Assembly (NCBI GenBank): GCA_018417955.1
Contig: JACTVC010000045.1
Span: 167,773-231,772 of the forward strand
DNA from: Laccaria trichodermophora
Taxonomy: Eukaryota; Basidiomycota; Agaricomycetes; Agaricales; Hydnangiaceae
Length of the DNA stretch: 64,000 nucleotides
Direction: 5' to 3'
The notes beneath the pieces were generated by a model, which was not told the origin of the DNA, made no database searches, and saw only the letters and a program-made list of their open reading frames with translations. Shown here piece after piece: positions 44,224 to 56,859 of the stretch. How positions within the stretch are numbered: the first letter of the stretch is position 1; every line of letters starts with the position of its first letter. Both the position numbers and the translations under genes were made by a program.

Positions 44224-44600
44224 AAGATGGGTGTAGGAAAAAGCTTACAATGTCTTCAAAGGTGGGTAGCAGGAGGGCAATTGCCGGAACTCGAAAAAAC
44301 AAATTTGAGCTGTGGGGTGGAGTTGCACCAAGAAAATGACAAGCAGCACTATGTGCTGCCACGTAGCGATGGCCGGACTTTTAGAAATCGAAAAATAATT
44401 GCAAGAGTGAATCTTGAAGGTGATATTAGAAAAGCAGAACAAAGAGAGGGTGTAGGAACAAGCTTACCATGCCTAGGAAGGTGGGTACGGCGAGGGCGAT
44501 TGCCAGAACTCGAAAAATCGAATTTAAACAGTGAGGGGATGTATTGTAAAAAGAAAATGCTGTAGCATCCTGTAGCGATTGCCGGACGTCGAAATATCGA
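44067..44600. repeat. ~215-bp tandem repeats (unit e)
   Basis: Boxes from 44067 to 44575 with the same arrangement as in unit b. Confidence 0.7.
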
Positions 44601-44816
44601 GTTTGAATGGTGTTCGAAAGACACAGCGGTGGAACCACATTTCCCAGAAAGCGATACATTGTGTCGTGCCAATCCAGAGGTAAGGTTGGAGGAACAATAG
44701 CGGTCTGCAGACGTCGAAAAACACAAAGCCTGCAGCAAGGTAAACAAGGGTTCAGGACAGTAAAAACACACATAAAACTTACATGAGAAGATTTCCTCAT
44801 GACAGCAATCCCCGGA

Positions 44817-44912
44817 ATTTTAGGAAGGAGGGGTGGGGGGGTGGTCATGTCCCATGGCTTAAAAAAATTTACTGACCCCGTGTAATTTTTAAGGTCCTTG
44901 GGCCCCCTTGAT
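44817..44912. other. Foreign ~97-bp patch replacing ~18 bp of unit sequence
   Basis: All other units read CCCCGGAACACCAAAAATCA here. Unit e has a G-rich stretch (GGAGGGGTGGGGGGGTGG) ending TTGGGCCCCCTTG. The terminal CCCCCTTG equals the last eight bases of the hAT-like MITE termini, so it may be a truncated end of a related element. Confidence 0.5.
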
Positions 44913-45038
44913 TGTGCCCCTCGCCAAACTTAGTCATTTCGAGTTCTATGGGAGGCAATACATTGTTGTGAGGTTTCATTAGCAAACGGAAGTGAAGGAT
45001 CACAGACCGAATTGACTTGCATGACCTAGGCATGCATA

Positions 45039-46370
45039 ATGGCTGAGACGACGAGCGCAGCGGCGGTGGAGGAGAGCAAAGCTGTTTGGCCCAAAATGGA
45101 ATTGTTAGTCAACCTGGGGAAGAACAAACAAAAATTTGACCCACAAGAGCGGGATATGTGAATGTCGTCAACAACAACCTCTGACTGGATGGTGATGGTG
45201 AGTGAAAATGTAACAACAACTTGCGAAGCAACTTACCTGACAATTCAGATGAGAGCCGGGCAGCGTAGAGGCATAATGGAGGCAAGGGGGAGGGCGAGCA
45301 TTCACATATTTCTGAATCTACTTATACCTCTGGGTGCCAAGAAAAATCAACAAAGTTTAGTGTGAGTAAGTATTGTCGGAAGTATCCAGCCAACAAACAA
45401 TGCACAGGGACCTTGCAATTTTAGCTTGCCAACATTCCAGGAATAGAGCGATCAGGAGAATGTTCTAGGGACACGCACCTCGAATCAAAAATCCGGAGCT
45501 ATCAAACTTTGTGTGTTCGATTTTCTGCAGCTCAGCTTTTCCCCCCATTCCTCCTCCCCTCACCACTCAAATTCTTGCCCTCGCTAATTCTGCTTATGTA
45601 CCAACTTCAAATTTTCTGGGATATGAATCTTTCCCCCTCCACCTGTGGTATGTAAATCCCGAATGACTGGATAGCTGGTCACGACTCCACTCTCATCACC
45701 ATGTCTTTTCCAGCTACTCCAAAAATGCATGTGCTTCGTATCTAATTCAATGTGTCATACTTACCATGAATTCTACTCTCCAGGTCCAGCACTTTGCAAA
45801 TCAGTGGGGATTTTGTTGTCAAGGACAATCTATGGCAATTGGTAAGTAATTGCTCTGCAGGAACAAAATTATCTCATGCGCGTTGTTTTTAGGTTTACGG
45901 CGTACATCTCGCAAACGCCTCTCAACTCCGAGTCGTCGCATGTGAGCGTGAAACTTTTTTGGGAGATCAGTGGTCAGCTGTCGCCACCGGTGTGTACGTT
46001 TGAGGATGTTCTTACCCTTCAAACCTAATTTTTTTATCCGTGACATTCAGAAATTGAGCGCCTGCAGACGAGGGTACGAGCGGGAACCTGAGGCTACCTC
46101 GTCACTATTTAAGCAGTCTCCTCGTTGTTCATGATTGTGCGCTCTTGGAGCTTTATTAGAACAGCTCCGTACAGGTCACCTCGCAGTGTTAGTCGGAGAT
46201 ATTATCCAAGTACACGTGTCTGAAGTCTGGGCATTTTGCGTAGCGCAAGATTGGAGCAGAGATGTGTACTCCAGACATGGCTCTTCTACCATTTCGTTTC
46301 TCCTACTTTCTATTTCAATTAATTCTGTACCCCCATGTTTTACGTAGTCATTTGAAATATAAGCTACTCA
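45039..46370. other. Unassigned 1.3-kb segment (unit e)
   Basis: Counterpart of 3789-5103. An extra A at about 45131 changes the first frame to ...NKQKFDPQERDM. The intron donor is retained at about 45840 (CAATTG|GTAAGTAATTG), giving the in-frame join TIYGNW/FTAYISQTPLNS. Confidence 0.35.
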
Positions 46371-46419
46371 ACGGTCTAACATGACGGTTTTGAAAAGGAT
46401 TGAAAGAGATTAGAACACG

Positions 46420-48010
46420 ACTTCCTCGTTTCCCGATTCTTCAACGCGCTTGGAACGCATCTGTACAATGAACATTTCAGGTTCTTTTTCGGAACCCTCG
46501 GAACCCTGTAAACCCTGTACCTGGATTTCCAGTGCTTTGGCCAGTGGAAGGTGTAACCTGGGCGCACTGCGCCCATCATCCCCTGCATTCTATACAATCC
46601 TCTACCTTTTTCTATTCGTAGTCTACAATTTGCAACTCATATAAATATTCGTGAATGTATTTGACATATTCTAGCGATGAACGAGTGCGCGGATGTACAG
46701 ATACCCATTGTGAGGAGGATGATGTCCTCCTCCCCCGATTCCGATTCCCCCAATACGCTTGAAACGCATTCTCAAAACGAATACATCGGAACCCTGCCAA
46801 CCCTGTGCCTAAACTTCCAGAACTTTTGCCAGCGGAAGATGCAAGCGCGGAATCGCCGCGCTCATTCAATCCCTTGCATTTCATATTATTATCGACCTTC
46901 TTCCATTCATAGAGTATCATTTCTATCAAGCTACAACTTGTACGTGTATTATTACATGTAGTAGAGACTTCATAACAATCAACAAGCGTGCGGGCATGTA
47001 AATATTCCAAGCGAGGAGGATGATTTCCTCCTCCCCCGAATCTCATTTCCCCATCTCACTTGAAACAGGTTCGTAAAGCGGACAATCCTACGTGTCAGGG
47101 TCTTATTCAAAACCCTGCCAAGTATGTACCTGAATTTCCAGAACTTTTGTCAGTGGAAGATACTAGCATGCATGCACAACTTACCAGTATTCCGAACCAC
47201 TCTCTAACTTCCTCCATTCGTAACGCATCCTTTTCGTCCAAGTGTAGCTCGGATATCTATTCCTAAATTTATTGAAGACTTCTCAACAAATGGTAGCACA
47301 GTCGAGCACGCCAAAATAGAATGATAACTTCCTCCTCCTCACCCAATTCCGTATCCATCGCGCTTCAAACGAATTGGCGAAACTGACGCTTTTACACGTC
47401 AGGGTCTTCTTTGGAACAATGCCATCTGCGTGCCTGGATACCTGTAACCTTCCGTCAGCGAAAGATTACGGCGGGCGCGTAGTTTTCCATATTTCGTACC
47501 ATTCCTGAAGTTCCTCCATTCGCCGTATGCCCGATGTGCGCAATGACATCTTATGTATCTTTGCCTAATTCCTCAATAGTATCAGTGATTCGAGACGTTG
47601 ACAGAGCCAGCGGACGTACCTTCCGAGCGATAGGTGAGGATCTGCTCCTCCTCCCCCGATTCTACATCGCGCTTGAACCGCACACACAGATTTTCCATCT
47701 TGACGTGTCAGGGTGCTATTCGGGTAGTATCCCCGGTGTCCCTGCACTTAGTAAATCAGAAGTTCTGGTGTAAGAAGTTTGTGAGCGAGTGTGTGCTCAC
47801 TAAAGTGTTTATCGTCCAAATTCACCATTTGTTGTAATACGCTTTCGCGTTTCTTGAATAAAGAAAGTTTCGAAATTTGTTTATTAATGTAGTAGAATTA
47901 TAGTACACTCACCCGCGTAGGAAATACCAAAGCGTGTAAGTTCTTTGGGCACTGAACGTGTCCTCCATCTCCTCTCCCGATTCTGAATCGAAAAACGGCG
48001 TTCTGAACTT
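46420..48010. repeat. Block of ~310-bp modules (unit e)
   Basis: Six modules; the second has a ~15-bp deletion (GAATACATCGGAACCCTG) that removes the CAGGGTCTTCTT box. Confidence 0.55.
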
Positions 48011-48417
48011 TCAACTATCAGAAAATAATTCATCAAGGGTCTGATGAATGTACGTACTTTGATATTGAACGATGTGGCTTGGATTTTCTTGAAGCTTTCT
48101 GCGCCTTTCGTGAATGGGAGCGATTCCCGTGTAGTAATGAGGATATCTGTCTGTGTAATTTAGTCGGTACTTCTTTCGTAGATGGATTGAATGTATCTTG
48201 AGTGATACCTAATGAAAAAGTACACTAGACGACGCCGGAGTGAATTAAGAAGCCAATGGAATGGATGGATACGAAACTTACGCAAAGATCGTTTCCTCCG
48301 TCCCCGGTTCCTTGGATCCGAACCCTGCACCAAACGACACTCGGACCCTGCTTCCGTGATTTTTTTTGCGTCACGTCAGTCACAACTCGGCTAGTTACTG
48401 CCAAGCGAGAAGACCTA

Positions 48418-50905
48418 TAAAGACAGGGTGGTACTATGTTTGTTCAGGTGTTTGAAACTTTTTCAGCGCTGCTCGATTTCTGACTCACCACTTCATCAAA
48501 TTCTTTGATTTTTTTTGCAAGTCAATGATATTTTTTCCCTTCTATACGAATATCTATTTTTTTTTGGTATAAATGTGTTGTGCTCGCTGTCGGAGACGTT
48601 CCGGTGCTCAGGGTTCAGAAATATCAGGAGATTGAAACTCGTGTCACACTAGGTAACAACGACTTTAGCTGACAGATGGCGGGCGAATGTCACGCAAATG
48701 TCACGTTTTTCGAGCTGTTTCCAAGCGAAATTTGGTCTTTTGCCCTTCCTGAAAAGAGAACTCTATCTCCCTATCTAGAAATTTTTATGTGAACTTAAGC
48801 ATGCCATTCAAATGCACTTGGAAAGTTTTAGAATAAACAGTCAAGCCGATCTGGAGGGATCTGAGAGAACATTCCGTTACTTTTGTTTGTCTGGTGTAAT
48901 GAAAAGAACAAAGTCATGTCCCCAGAGCACAAATCTTTGACTCTCTCTCTAAAATTTTGAGACAATGAATCTCATACATAAATACACTTTCTGTGAAAAT
49001 TCCAAGGCCCCAAGGCCAGTGGAAGGTAAGATAATCCACAGTTTCAAACACCTGATGGGTTTCAAACACCTGAACAAACATAGTAAGTCCAGTATTTTTC
49101 ATCAGCATCCACTTACTTACATTCCCTCTCCTCCTCCCTCTCCTCTCCTTCCGTTGTCGACGGCCACTCCCCTCTCACTCGTCGTCCTCCAATCGTCGTC
49201 GTCACGCTGGTAAGTCGTCTGTTCGTCGTCCGTCGTCCGTCGTCGCTGATGTTGACGTCGCGTATCGAGTTTTTAGGACCTTCTGTCGACACCTGACCTA
49301 ACGGAACGTTGGACGACGACAACCAGGTAAGTCAACGTCGTTTTTGTGATCCACAACGTTGACTTACCTTTGCTGATATCCCTTTTCCGCAGGTTGTTTG
49401 TGACGGCGCTGACGACAATGGTAAGTTTTCGTTAACATGAGTTCTGCACCTGGTCCTTACTTACCACGCTACTCGTGCCCCTCAGGTCCCCATCGTCAAC
49501 TTTTCCGCCTTGTTTCTACGCGACGTGCACCATCGGATGGTCTGGATGGGCAGAATAGGCGGTGCGAGGTGTGGACGTCGTGGATACGTTGATTCTGCAA
49601 AAAGTACGCCATTTCGTCAACGTCTCCTGGAGTACACAAGGTTTACTCACCTGGAAGCCTGTTTCCAGCTCGTTCGTCGCGTTTCCTGCGTAACGACAGC
49701 GCTGTGCCGATGATGAAACTCTAGAAGGTACGTTAGTGTCTTTCCGCGTTTGTACTGATCACTTACCTGTGCGTTATAGCGTCGACATCGTTTGCGATGG
49801 CGTGAACACCTACAGAACGTAAGTCTTCGTGTACGAATCCCGATAGAAATCAACTGATCTGAAGGTTGTGGCTGAAGTTGGGCGTTGTGGCTGTGGGAAA
49901 TGGTGAGCAGACAGTAACGTTGTAACGTGTGACGCTAGTGACTTACCTCTTACCACCACCAGCTGCCCACGTCGTCCGTCGTCCATTCCACTGGACACGA
50001 AGCCTTCATCGTCGGCATTTCGAACACGCAGCACGATGCACGCGACGTATTCTTCAAGATGTATGCTGGTAAGTCGTTCCTAACGCGAGACGTTTCGTGT
50101 ACGCTTACCGTGATCACCAGGACGTCGACAACGGTAAACGTTTCGGAAAAACTCGGTCGTCGAGGAGTACGGGTGGATAGACGAGCACGCAGCGTAGAAA
50201 AGGGAGGGGAAAGAACGGTACGTGCCCCCTAACGTCTTGTATAGTTCACTGAAAGTCACCTCTCCCTCTTCCTCTCCGTTTCCAGGCCAACAGCTCTTCC
50301 ACCCCCGCAAAATCGTCACAATCGCGGAATCCTACGCTCCCCGACTCGATTACGCTAAACGCCACACCTAACGAATGGTTCCCCGTTCTCGCAGGACGCA
50401 AGGTCCGTATCCCACCCCAAATCCAACGTTCTCGACTCTCCCAACGTCGTTCCGAGGGCACCGAAGACCTCCCTTTTCCGTCAAGAGCTCGAACGTGGCC
50501 TAGACGACGAACGCCACGCCCTCTGGAATCGTGTTCACCGTTGAACACGATGCGAAACTCGGAGGCGCGTCGCATTACTGTCATTGAAGGGATGGATTTG
50601 TGGAGAAGAAGGTTCACCCGGGGTATTTGCAGGCGAGGGTCACGTTGAGTGGGGTTGGGAGTGTTTTTGAGCCCATTCGGCAGGCGTTTGAAGGGGGGTG
50701 AAGAGTGGAAGCGGATAGAGGGGTCGGCGTAGGTTGGGAAGATTATGAGGTGAGTTATCGTCAATCCGAGCCAGGGGGACTTATAGCTTACCTTTCCGTG
50801 TGTGTATCAGAAGGTGTACCATCGGTCGCTGGCTGGGAACAACGTGAAACGCGCTGCTTCGGTCGTTGTGGACGGATAGGTGCCCATCGCGGTGAAGGGT
50901 TATCT
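48418..50905 (+). pseudogene. Multi-exon plus-strand gene of unknown product (unit e)
   Basis: Interrupted by a 650-bp MITE directly after the TATAAAG element. The exon DFPFDVKRNG is degenerate here (frame broken near 49290), and several exons have small deletions: at about 50030 the GFFVHEALGVG exon is disrupted, and at about 50855 a ~60-bp deletion removes AKSMALLKQSRN. The most damaged of the five copies. Confidence 0.35.
48434..49083. mobile_element. MITE with 25-bp perfect terminal inverted repeats and TA target duplication, 650 bp
   Basis: Ends read CTATGTTTGTTCAGGTGTTT... and the exact complement ...AAACACCTGAACAAACATAG. It is flanked by TA at 48432-48433 and 49084-49085; unit b has the uninterrupted GGGTGGTAAGTCC. 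The TA duplication suggests a Tc1/mariner-type transposase. Near the right end GTTTCAAACACCTG occurs twice (a duplicated partial terminus). No coding frame beyond about 80 codons. Confidence 0.85.
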
Positions 50906-51043
50906 GGGGATTAGAGAACGAGGGTGGCGAATGGTAGGAACTGTTTGTACCACCAACTTGTTATGTATGCACCAAGTGTGAAGGTGATCATGAAAGAAGG
51001 ATAGCACGCATACAAGTCAACACACAATATTACATCTCATTCC

Positions 51044-53332
51044 ATGCTCCGAACGGTCACCCGACTGTTGCCACCATCTTCTTATCGGATATCCCATCGT
51101 ACAATGTCTTCCGCATTCATCATACGACCTCAAGACACCGGTCCAGATTGCGCCCGGAACTGACGTTGCAGAGCTCTGAAACTCCACTCCTCAGGGAGAC
51201 AAGCCATCAAAAGTGGGGACGACCCGGACGTTCTACAATACCCCACAGGGCAAGGTCACGACTGTATCGTCTTTGGGCAGTGGCTTCACAGAGAAGAGTG
51301 CTGACGCCAAGAGGGAATTGGTCAGGAAGTCTGTTGGAAACGGCGTGAAGGCGTTGAAGGAGTTGGAAGGCGTCAAGGATGTTACCGTGGATGAGTCTGC
51401 GGACCCTCATGCTTCTGGTCAGTTCACCTTGCATCTGCACAGTGGCAATTCATCCGATCGACTATTATAGCTGTCGCCGCACATCTGGCTTTGTACAGCT
51501 TCACACTGAAGACCTCTCCGCCATCGCGATTCAACCCCAATCTCACAGAACCCATTCCTCCGAAGCTTACCTTTGCGCCTCTTCAAATCTCCAAGGAATG
51601 GGATCGAGGTGTTATTTTCGCCCAGGCTCAGAACCTCGCTCGTACAGTGCGTACTCATGACACGGCATGAAATGTATCTTACCCATACTCTTGCAGCTCA
51701 TGGAACTCCCAGCTAACATTCTTACGCCAACAGTTCGTATCTCCTCATGAGGTGTGACGTGAGATCTTGACACCCGCTCTAGGAGTTTACCAAGCGAGCG
51801 AAGGAAAATTTTGCTGACATTCCGAACGTCGAGATCATCGTCCGAGACGAAGCCTGGGCTGCTGAAAAAAATATGGTAACCCCCATCTCGACTCAATAAA
51901 TCTACCTGATCTCATCGTCATTTCAGAACGTTTTTCTTTCCGTTACACAAGGCACCTCAGAGCCTGCGAAGATTCTTGAGATGTATGTTCACTTCTTCCT
52001 TTCCCCTACGTCGTACTTACTTCCGGCAGTCACTACAAAGGCGCCGCAGACAAAAACGCTCAACCACTGGCCTTTGTCGGAAAGGGTATCACGTTCGATT
52101 CGGGAGGCATCAGCTTGAAGCCTGGAGCTGCACGTCCATCCCTTAATTCCCACCATTTCGTCGCTCATCTTAATTAGGGTATGAAACTCATGCATGGAGA
52201 CATGGGAGGTGCGGCGGCCGTCGTCTCGGCCACATGGGCCATTGCCAAATTGCAGCTACCATACTGTATTTTCTCCAGCTTTCTCCGAACCTCTCTTAAC
52301 TTTTGTTAGTGTCAATCTCGTTGTCACTACTCCTCTGACAGAGAACATGCCCGGACCCAGCGCTACCAAGCCTGGTGATATGTGCGCCCCCGACGTTTTC
52401 CACCCTCCTTCACTGATGCTTACGACGGTGTACGCATAGCTTTTACGCCATGAATGGTAAATCGGTAGAAGTGGATAACACGGACGCCGAGGGGCGGTTG
52501 GTTCTTGCAGGTAAGTCTTTTGTCACCTCCGTTGACAAATGCGTGACTAATTCGATAGATGCGATCTACTACACGGCAACGGAGTATAAACCTCATACAC
52601 TTATCGACGTGGCCACTCTCACAGGGTGGGTTCTTCCCCCTCTTCACTTACCGCCATGTTGAATACATGCTTTTTCATAGAGCCATGGTGATCGCTGTTG
52701 GCGAGGTGTACTCCGGTGTATTCTCTGTCCGTCCATTTTGATCTTTTCTCTTATGATGAGATGACGTGAATTGTTTTGTAGACCTCAGACGAACTCTGGA
52801 ATGAGCTCCACGCTGCGGGTGAGGTCGAGTACGATAGATTCTGGCGCATGCCGTTGGATGAAGATTTTGGCCCGCAAATTTATTCAAGTAATGCCGATTT
52901 GCAAAATGTGCGTTCTCTTTGACAACTCCCGCTTCACCTCCCCTCGCCTCATCCCTTCCCTCCCGTCAACCACTAACTACCTTCCCTTTATAGACCGGAG
53001 GTAGACCCGCAGGCTCATGCACAGCTGCGCTGTTCCTCAAAGCCTTCGCTGAGGGCGCCAGCCCCGAAGAAGGTAAAGAACCAGAGATGAAATGGGCGCA
53101 CATAGATATTGCTGGATCCATGGAGGTTTGTTTCTTCTTCATCTTTTACTCAAGTCTGTTGCTCAGTTCTTCCCTTCGGTAGGCTACGAGGCCCACGCCG
53201 TACCAAGAAAAGGGTATGACTGGTCGGCCTGTGAGGTGAGACTTTGTTTTGGATGATTAGTGGAACATGTATTAATCGTGGGTTTATAGGGCGTTGGTTG
53301 AGTATGTAACGCGGTTTGCTGGGGCAAAGTAA
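51044..53332 (+). pseudogene. M17 leucyl aminopeptidase, copy E (frameshift plus nonsense)
   Basis: Carries the same 5-bp deletion as B and C near 51123, and TGG to TGA (51177-51179) turns the conserved AELWNS into a stop. The later exons are well preserved, with intact NTDAEGRL and RGDMGGAA motifs (MKLMHGDMGG here) and a GC donor for intron 6. The intron between exons 9 and 10 is shorter and diverged from the other copies. Confidence 0.85.
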
Positions 53333-53557
53333 AGATACAGATTGGAATTACGGAGGCAAGTTGGCTCTGCGTGTAGAAGACAAGAAGTAGTTTGTCTTTG
53401 TTTGAAACAGGGAAGTTGGCTGAATGGGAGCCGCCATGGTGTCGGAAAAAAGTCAAACCAAGTGAAAAATGAAGCATAAGTTCAACTTTTTTCAACTTTT
53501 TTACATTGTCCGATCATAGTTTCGCCTCCCCGCAGGGAGCTCATTTCAATTAAAAAT

Positions 53558-53592
53558 GTCTGGCCATTGCAATTTTCATGCAACAGCCAGAC
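53558..53592. other. Conserved hairpin (unit f)
   Basis: GTCTGGCCATTGCA ... TGCAACAGCCAGAC, two mismatches. Confidence 0.6.
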
Positions 53593-53670
53593 GTGGTTCG
53601 GCGTGACATATTTTACTGACTACCGACGTGAAGGGGTACTATTTACTCTCAGAAAAGGCCTAGACGAGGG

Positions 53671-54675
53671 TCAATGATGCGGTCCATGTAATTTCTGCAA
53701 ATCAGGGTCCGGATACTCCGCCAACAAGGCTGGATCCAAGTGGAAGTTTTCAGGGGACGGGGAGCGTGGTGGTGTTGGTACGTCGTTTGGGTCAAGAAGT
53801 AACAAACTTCGAGCGGTTGGCGAAAGCGTCGCGGGGATGAAGAATGAGTTGGGGGTGAATGTACGTCTAGAGGGACCTAGCTCCTCTGATAGGAGATCGT
53901 CGTCTGTGTCTGCGCCAGGCAGTGAGAGGACGGGAAGGCCCGGAGATGATGGCGCGTCAAGAATTGGTGGAGCCGTTGATGGAGAAATGGATGGTGTGGA
54001 AAGAGGTGAGAGTGCAGTACTCGATTCTCCAGCTTTTGTGCTGATACAGTCGTGATTGACTTGCATCGATTCCGGACTGGGTTCATCCCAAATATCTGGG
54101 GGTTGCATGGGGTATGTCAAGGAGGGGCAGGAACGGGCGGTACGAGGGCCCTGCAATTTCACACCGATGATAGCAGAGGGGGGGTGACGATGTCGACGTA
54201 GATGGGATATCGCATAAGAGATAAGAATGCTCCGCTGTCCCACTCTGGAGAGAGGTGAGAGCAGAGGGTCTACGCCTTTGGACTTCAGGCACAAGGTGGA
54301 TTGGGATGATGATGATGATGCGGTATCGGTGCCGTCCAGCAAGTCTGCACCAGATAATATAGGAGAGAGGCACTGCACAGATAAAATGGGGGAGAGACAT
54401 GAGGATGATGATGACGTGGCATGCGTGATGTCGCGAAAAGCGTTGGTTGCTAGCAAGGCCAGGGTCAATGTAGGTTGCATGGGGGGAGGTGAGAGTGGTG
54501 CCTGTGATTTGAGTGCTGTGGGACGCATGACCAACGGGGAGTCGTAGCAGAAGGGCGATTGCCGGAACGTAAAAAATCGAATTTCAGCGGTGGGGTGGAG
54601 TGTGACACAAAGGAAATGAAACACAGCACTATGTGCTGCCACGTAACAATGGCCAGACTTTGAAAATAAGTGCAA
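53671..54675 (-). CDS. Ser/Pro-rich protein of unknown function (unit f)
   Basis: 334 codons open on minus, collinear with the unit d version. Shared features are the SPILS repeats (CLSPILSVQCLSPILSGAD), an Asp/Ser run, GADTDDDLLSEELGPS, and the C-terminal SPSPENFHLDPALLAEYPD. The likely start is one of the Met residues near MRPTALK; the first ~30 codons again lie in the repeat block. No domain or localisation signal is recognised. It converges with aminopeptidase copy E, with the hairpin between them. Confidence 0.45.
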   Translation of the reverse strand: MHLFSKSGHCYVAAHSAVFHFLCVTLHPTAEIRFFTFRQSPFCYDSPLVMRPTALKSQAPLSPPPMQPTLTLALLATNAFRDITHATSSSSSCLSPILSVQCLSPILSGADLLDGTDTASSSSSQSTLCLKSKGVDPLLSPLSRVGQRSILISYAISHLRRHRHPPSAIIGVKLQGPRTARSCPSLTYPMQPPDIWDEPSPESMQVNHDCISTKAGESSTALSPLSTPSISPSTAPPILDAPSSPGLPVLSLPGADTDDDLLSEELGPSRRTFTPNSFFIPATLSPTARSLLLLDPNDVPTPPRSPSPENFHLDPALLAEYPDPDLQKLHGPHH

Positions 54676-55090
54676 GAGTGATTCTTGAAGGTGATATCAG
54701 AAAAGACGAATGAAAGATGGGTGTAGGAAAAAGCTTACAATGTCTTCAAAGGTGGGTAGCAGGAGCACGATTGCCGGAACTCGAAAAAACAAATTCGAGC
54801 CGTGGGGTGGAGTTACACCAAGAAAATGACAAGCAGCACTATGTGCTGCCACGTAGCGATGGCCGGACTTGTAAAAATTGAAAAATAATTGCAACAGTGA
54901 ATCTTGAGGGTGATATGAGAAAAGCAGAACAAAGAGAGGGTGTAGGAACAAGCTTACCATAGCTAGGAAGGTGGGTACGGCGAGGGCGATTGCCGGAACT
55001 CGAAAAATCGAATTTAAACGGTGAGGGGATGTATTGTAAAAAGAAAATGCTGTAGCATCCTGTACCGATTGCCGGACGTCGAAATATCAA
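54555..55090. repeat. ~215-bp tandem repeats (unit f)
   Basis: Boxes from 54555 to 55065; the last box is altered (ACCGATTGCCGG). Confidence 0.7.
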
Positions 55091-55470
55091 GTTTGAATGG
55101 TGTTCGAAAGACACAGCGGCGGAACCACATTTCCCAGAAAGCGATACATTGTGTCAGGCCAATCCAGAGGTAAGGTTGGAGGAACGATACCGGTCTGCAG
55201 ACGTCGAAAAATCAAAAAACAGATTTACACAAAGCCTGCGGCAAGGTAAACGAGGGTTCAAGACAGTAAAAACACACATAAAACTTACATGAGAAGATGT
55301 CCTCATGACAGCAATCCCCGGAACACCAAAAATCAAATTGAAATTGTTCCCCTCGCCAAACTTAGTCACTTCGAGTTCTATGGGAGGCAATACATTGTTG
55401 TGAGGTTTCATTAGCAAACAGAAGTGAAGGATCACAGACCAAGTTGACTTGCATGACCTGGGCATGCATA

Positions 55471-56790
55471 ATGGCTGAGACGACGAGCGCAGAGGTGGTG
55501 GAGGAAAGCAAAGCTGTTTGGCCCAAAATGGAATTGTTAGTCAACTTGGGGAAGAACAAACAAAATTTGACCCACCAGAGCGGGATTTGTGAACGTCGTC
55601 AACAACAACCTCTGACTGGATGGTGATGGTGAGTGAAAACGTAGCAACAACTTGCCAAGCAACTTACCTGACAATTCAGATGAGAGCCGGGCAGCGTAGA
55701 GGCATAATGGAGGCAAGGGGAAGGGCGAGCATTCACATATTTCTGAATCTACTTATACCTCTGGGTGCCAAGGAAAATCAACAAGGTTTAGTGTGAGTAA
55801 GTATTGTCGGAAGTAACCAGCCGACAAACAATGCACGGGGACCTTGCAATTTTAGCTTGCCAACATTCCAGGAATAGAGCGATCAGGAGAATATTCTAGG
55901 GACACGCACCTCGAATCAAAAATCCGGAGCTATCAAACTTTGTGTGTTCGATTTTCTGTGGCTCAGCTTTCCCCCCCATTCCTCCTCCCCTCACCACTCA
56001 AATTCTTGCCCTCGCTAATTCTGCTTATGTACCAACTTCAAATTTTCTGGGATATGAATCTTTCACCCTCCACCTGTGGTATGTAAATCCCGAATGACTG
56101 GATAGCTAGTCACGACTCCACTCTCATCACCATGTCTTTTCCAGCTACTCCGAAAATGCATGCGCTTCGTATCTATCTCAATGTGTCTGCCATATTTTAC
56201 CATACTTACCATAAATTCTGCTCTCCAGGTCCAACACTTTGCAAATCAGTGGGGATTTTGTTGTCAAGGACAATCTATGGCAATTGCTCTGCAGGAACAA
56301 AATTATCTCATGCACATTGTTTTTAGGTTTACGGCGTACATCTCGCAAACACCTCTCAACTCCGAGTCGTCGCATGTGAGCGTGAAACTTTTTTGGGAGA
56401 TAAGTGGTCAGCTGTCGCCACCGGTGTGTACGTTTGAGAACGTTCCTAGCCTTCAAACCTAATTTTTTTTATCCTTGACATTCAGAAATTTAGAGCCTGC
56501 AGACGAGGGTACAAGCAGGAACCTGAGGCTACCACGTCACTGTTTAAGCAGTCTCCTCATCGTTCATGATTGTGCGCTCTTGGAGCTTTATTAGAACAGC
56601 TCCGTACAGGTCACCTCGCAGTGTTAGTCTTATCCGAGTACACGTGTCTTGAAGTCTGGGCATTTTGCGTAGCGCAAGATTGGAGCGGAGATGTGTACTC
56701 CAAACACGGCTCTTCTACCATTTTGTTTCCCCTACTTTCCCTTTCAATCAATTCTGTACCCCCATGTTTTACGTAGTCATTTGAAATATA
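55471..56790. other. Unassigned 1.3-kb segment (unit f)
   Basis: Counterpart of 3789-5103 and nearly identical to it from 56132 on (frames MSFPATPKMHALR and MCALGALLEQLR). The intron donor is deleted, as in b. Confidence 0.3.
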
Positions 56791-56859
56791 AACTACTCAA
56801 CGGTCTAACATGACGGTCGTACAAGCGGCTTTGAAAAGGATTGAAAGAGATTAAAACAC

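Larger units (their letters stand above)
43003..53335. repeat. Tandem array unit e
   Basis: About 9.7 kb of unit sequence plus a 650-bp MITE. It carries its own deletions in the Ser/Pro-rich frame and a 97-bp foreign patch near 44817. Confidence 0.9.
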
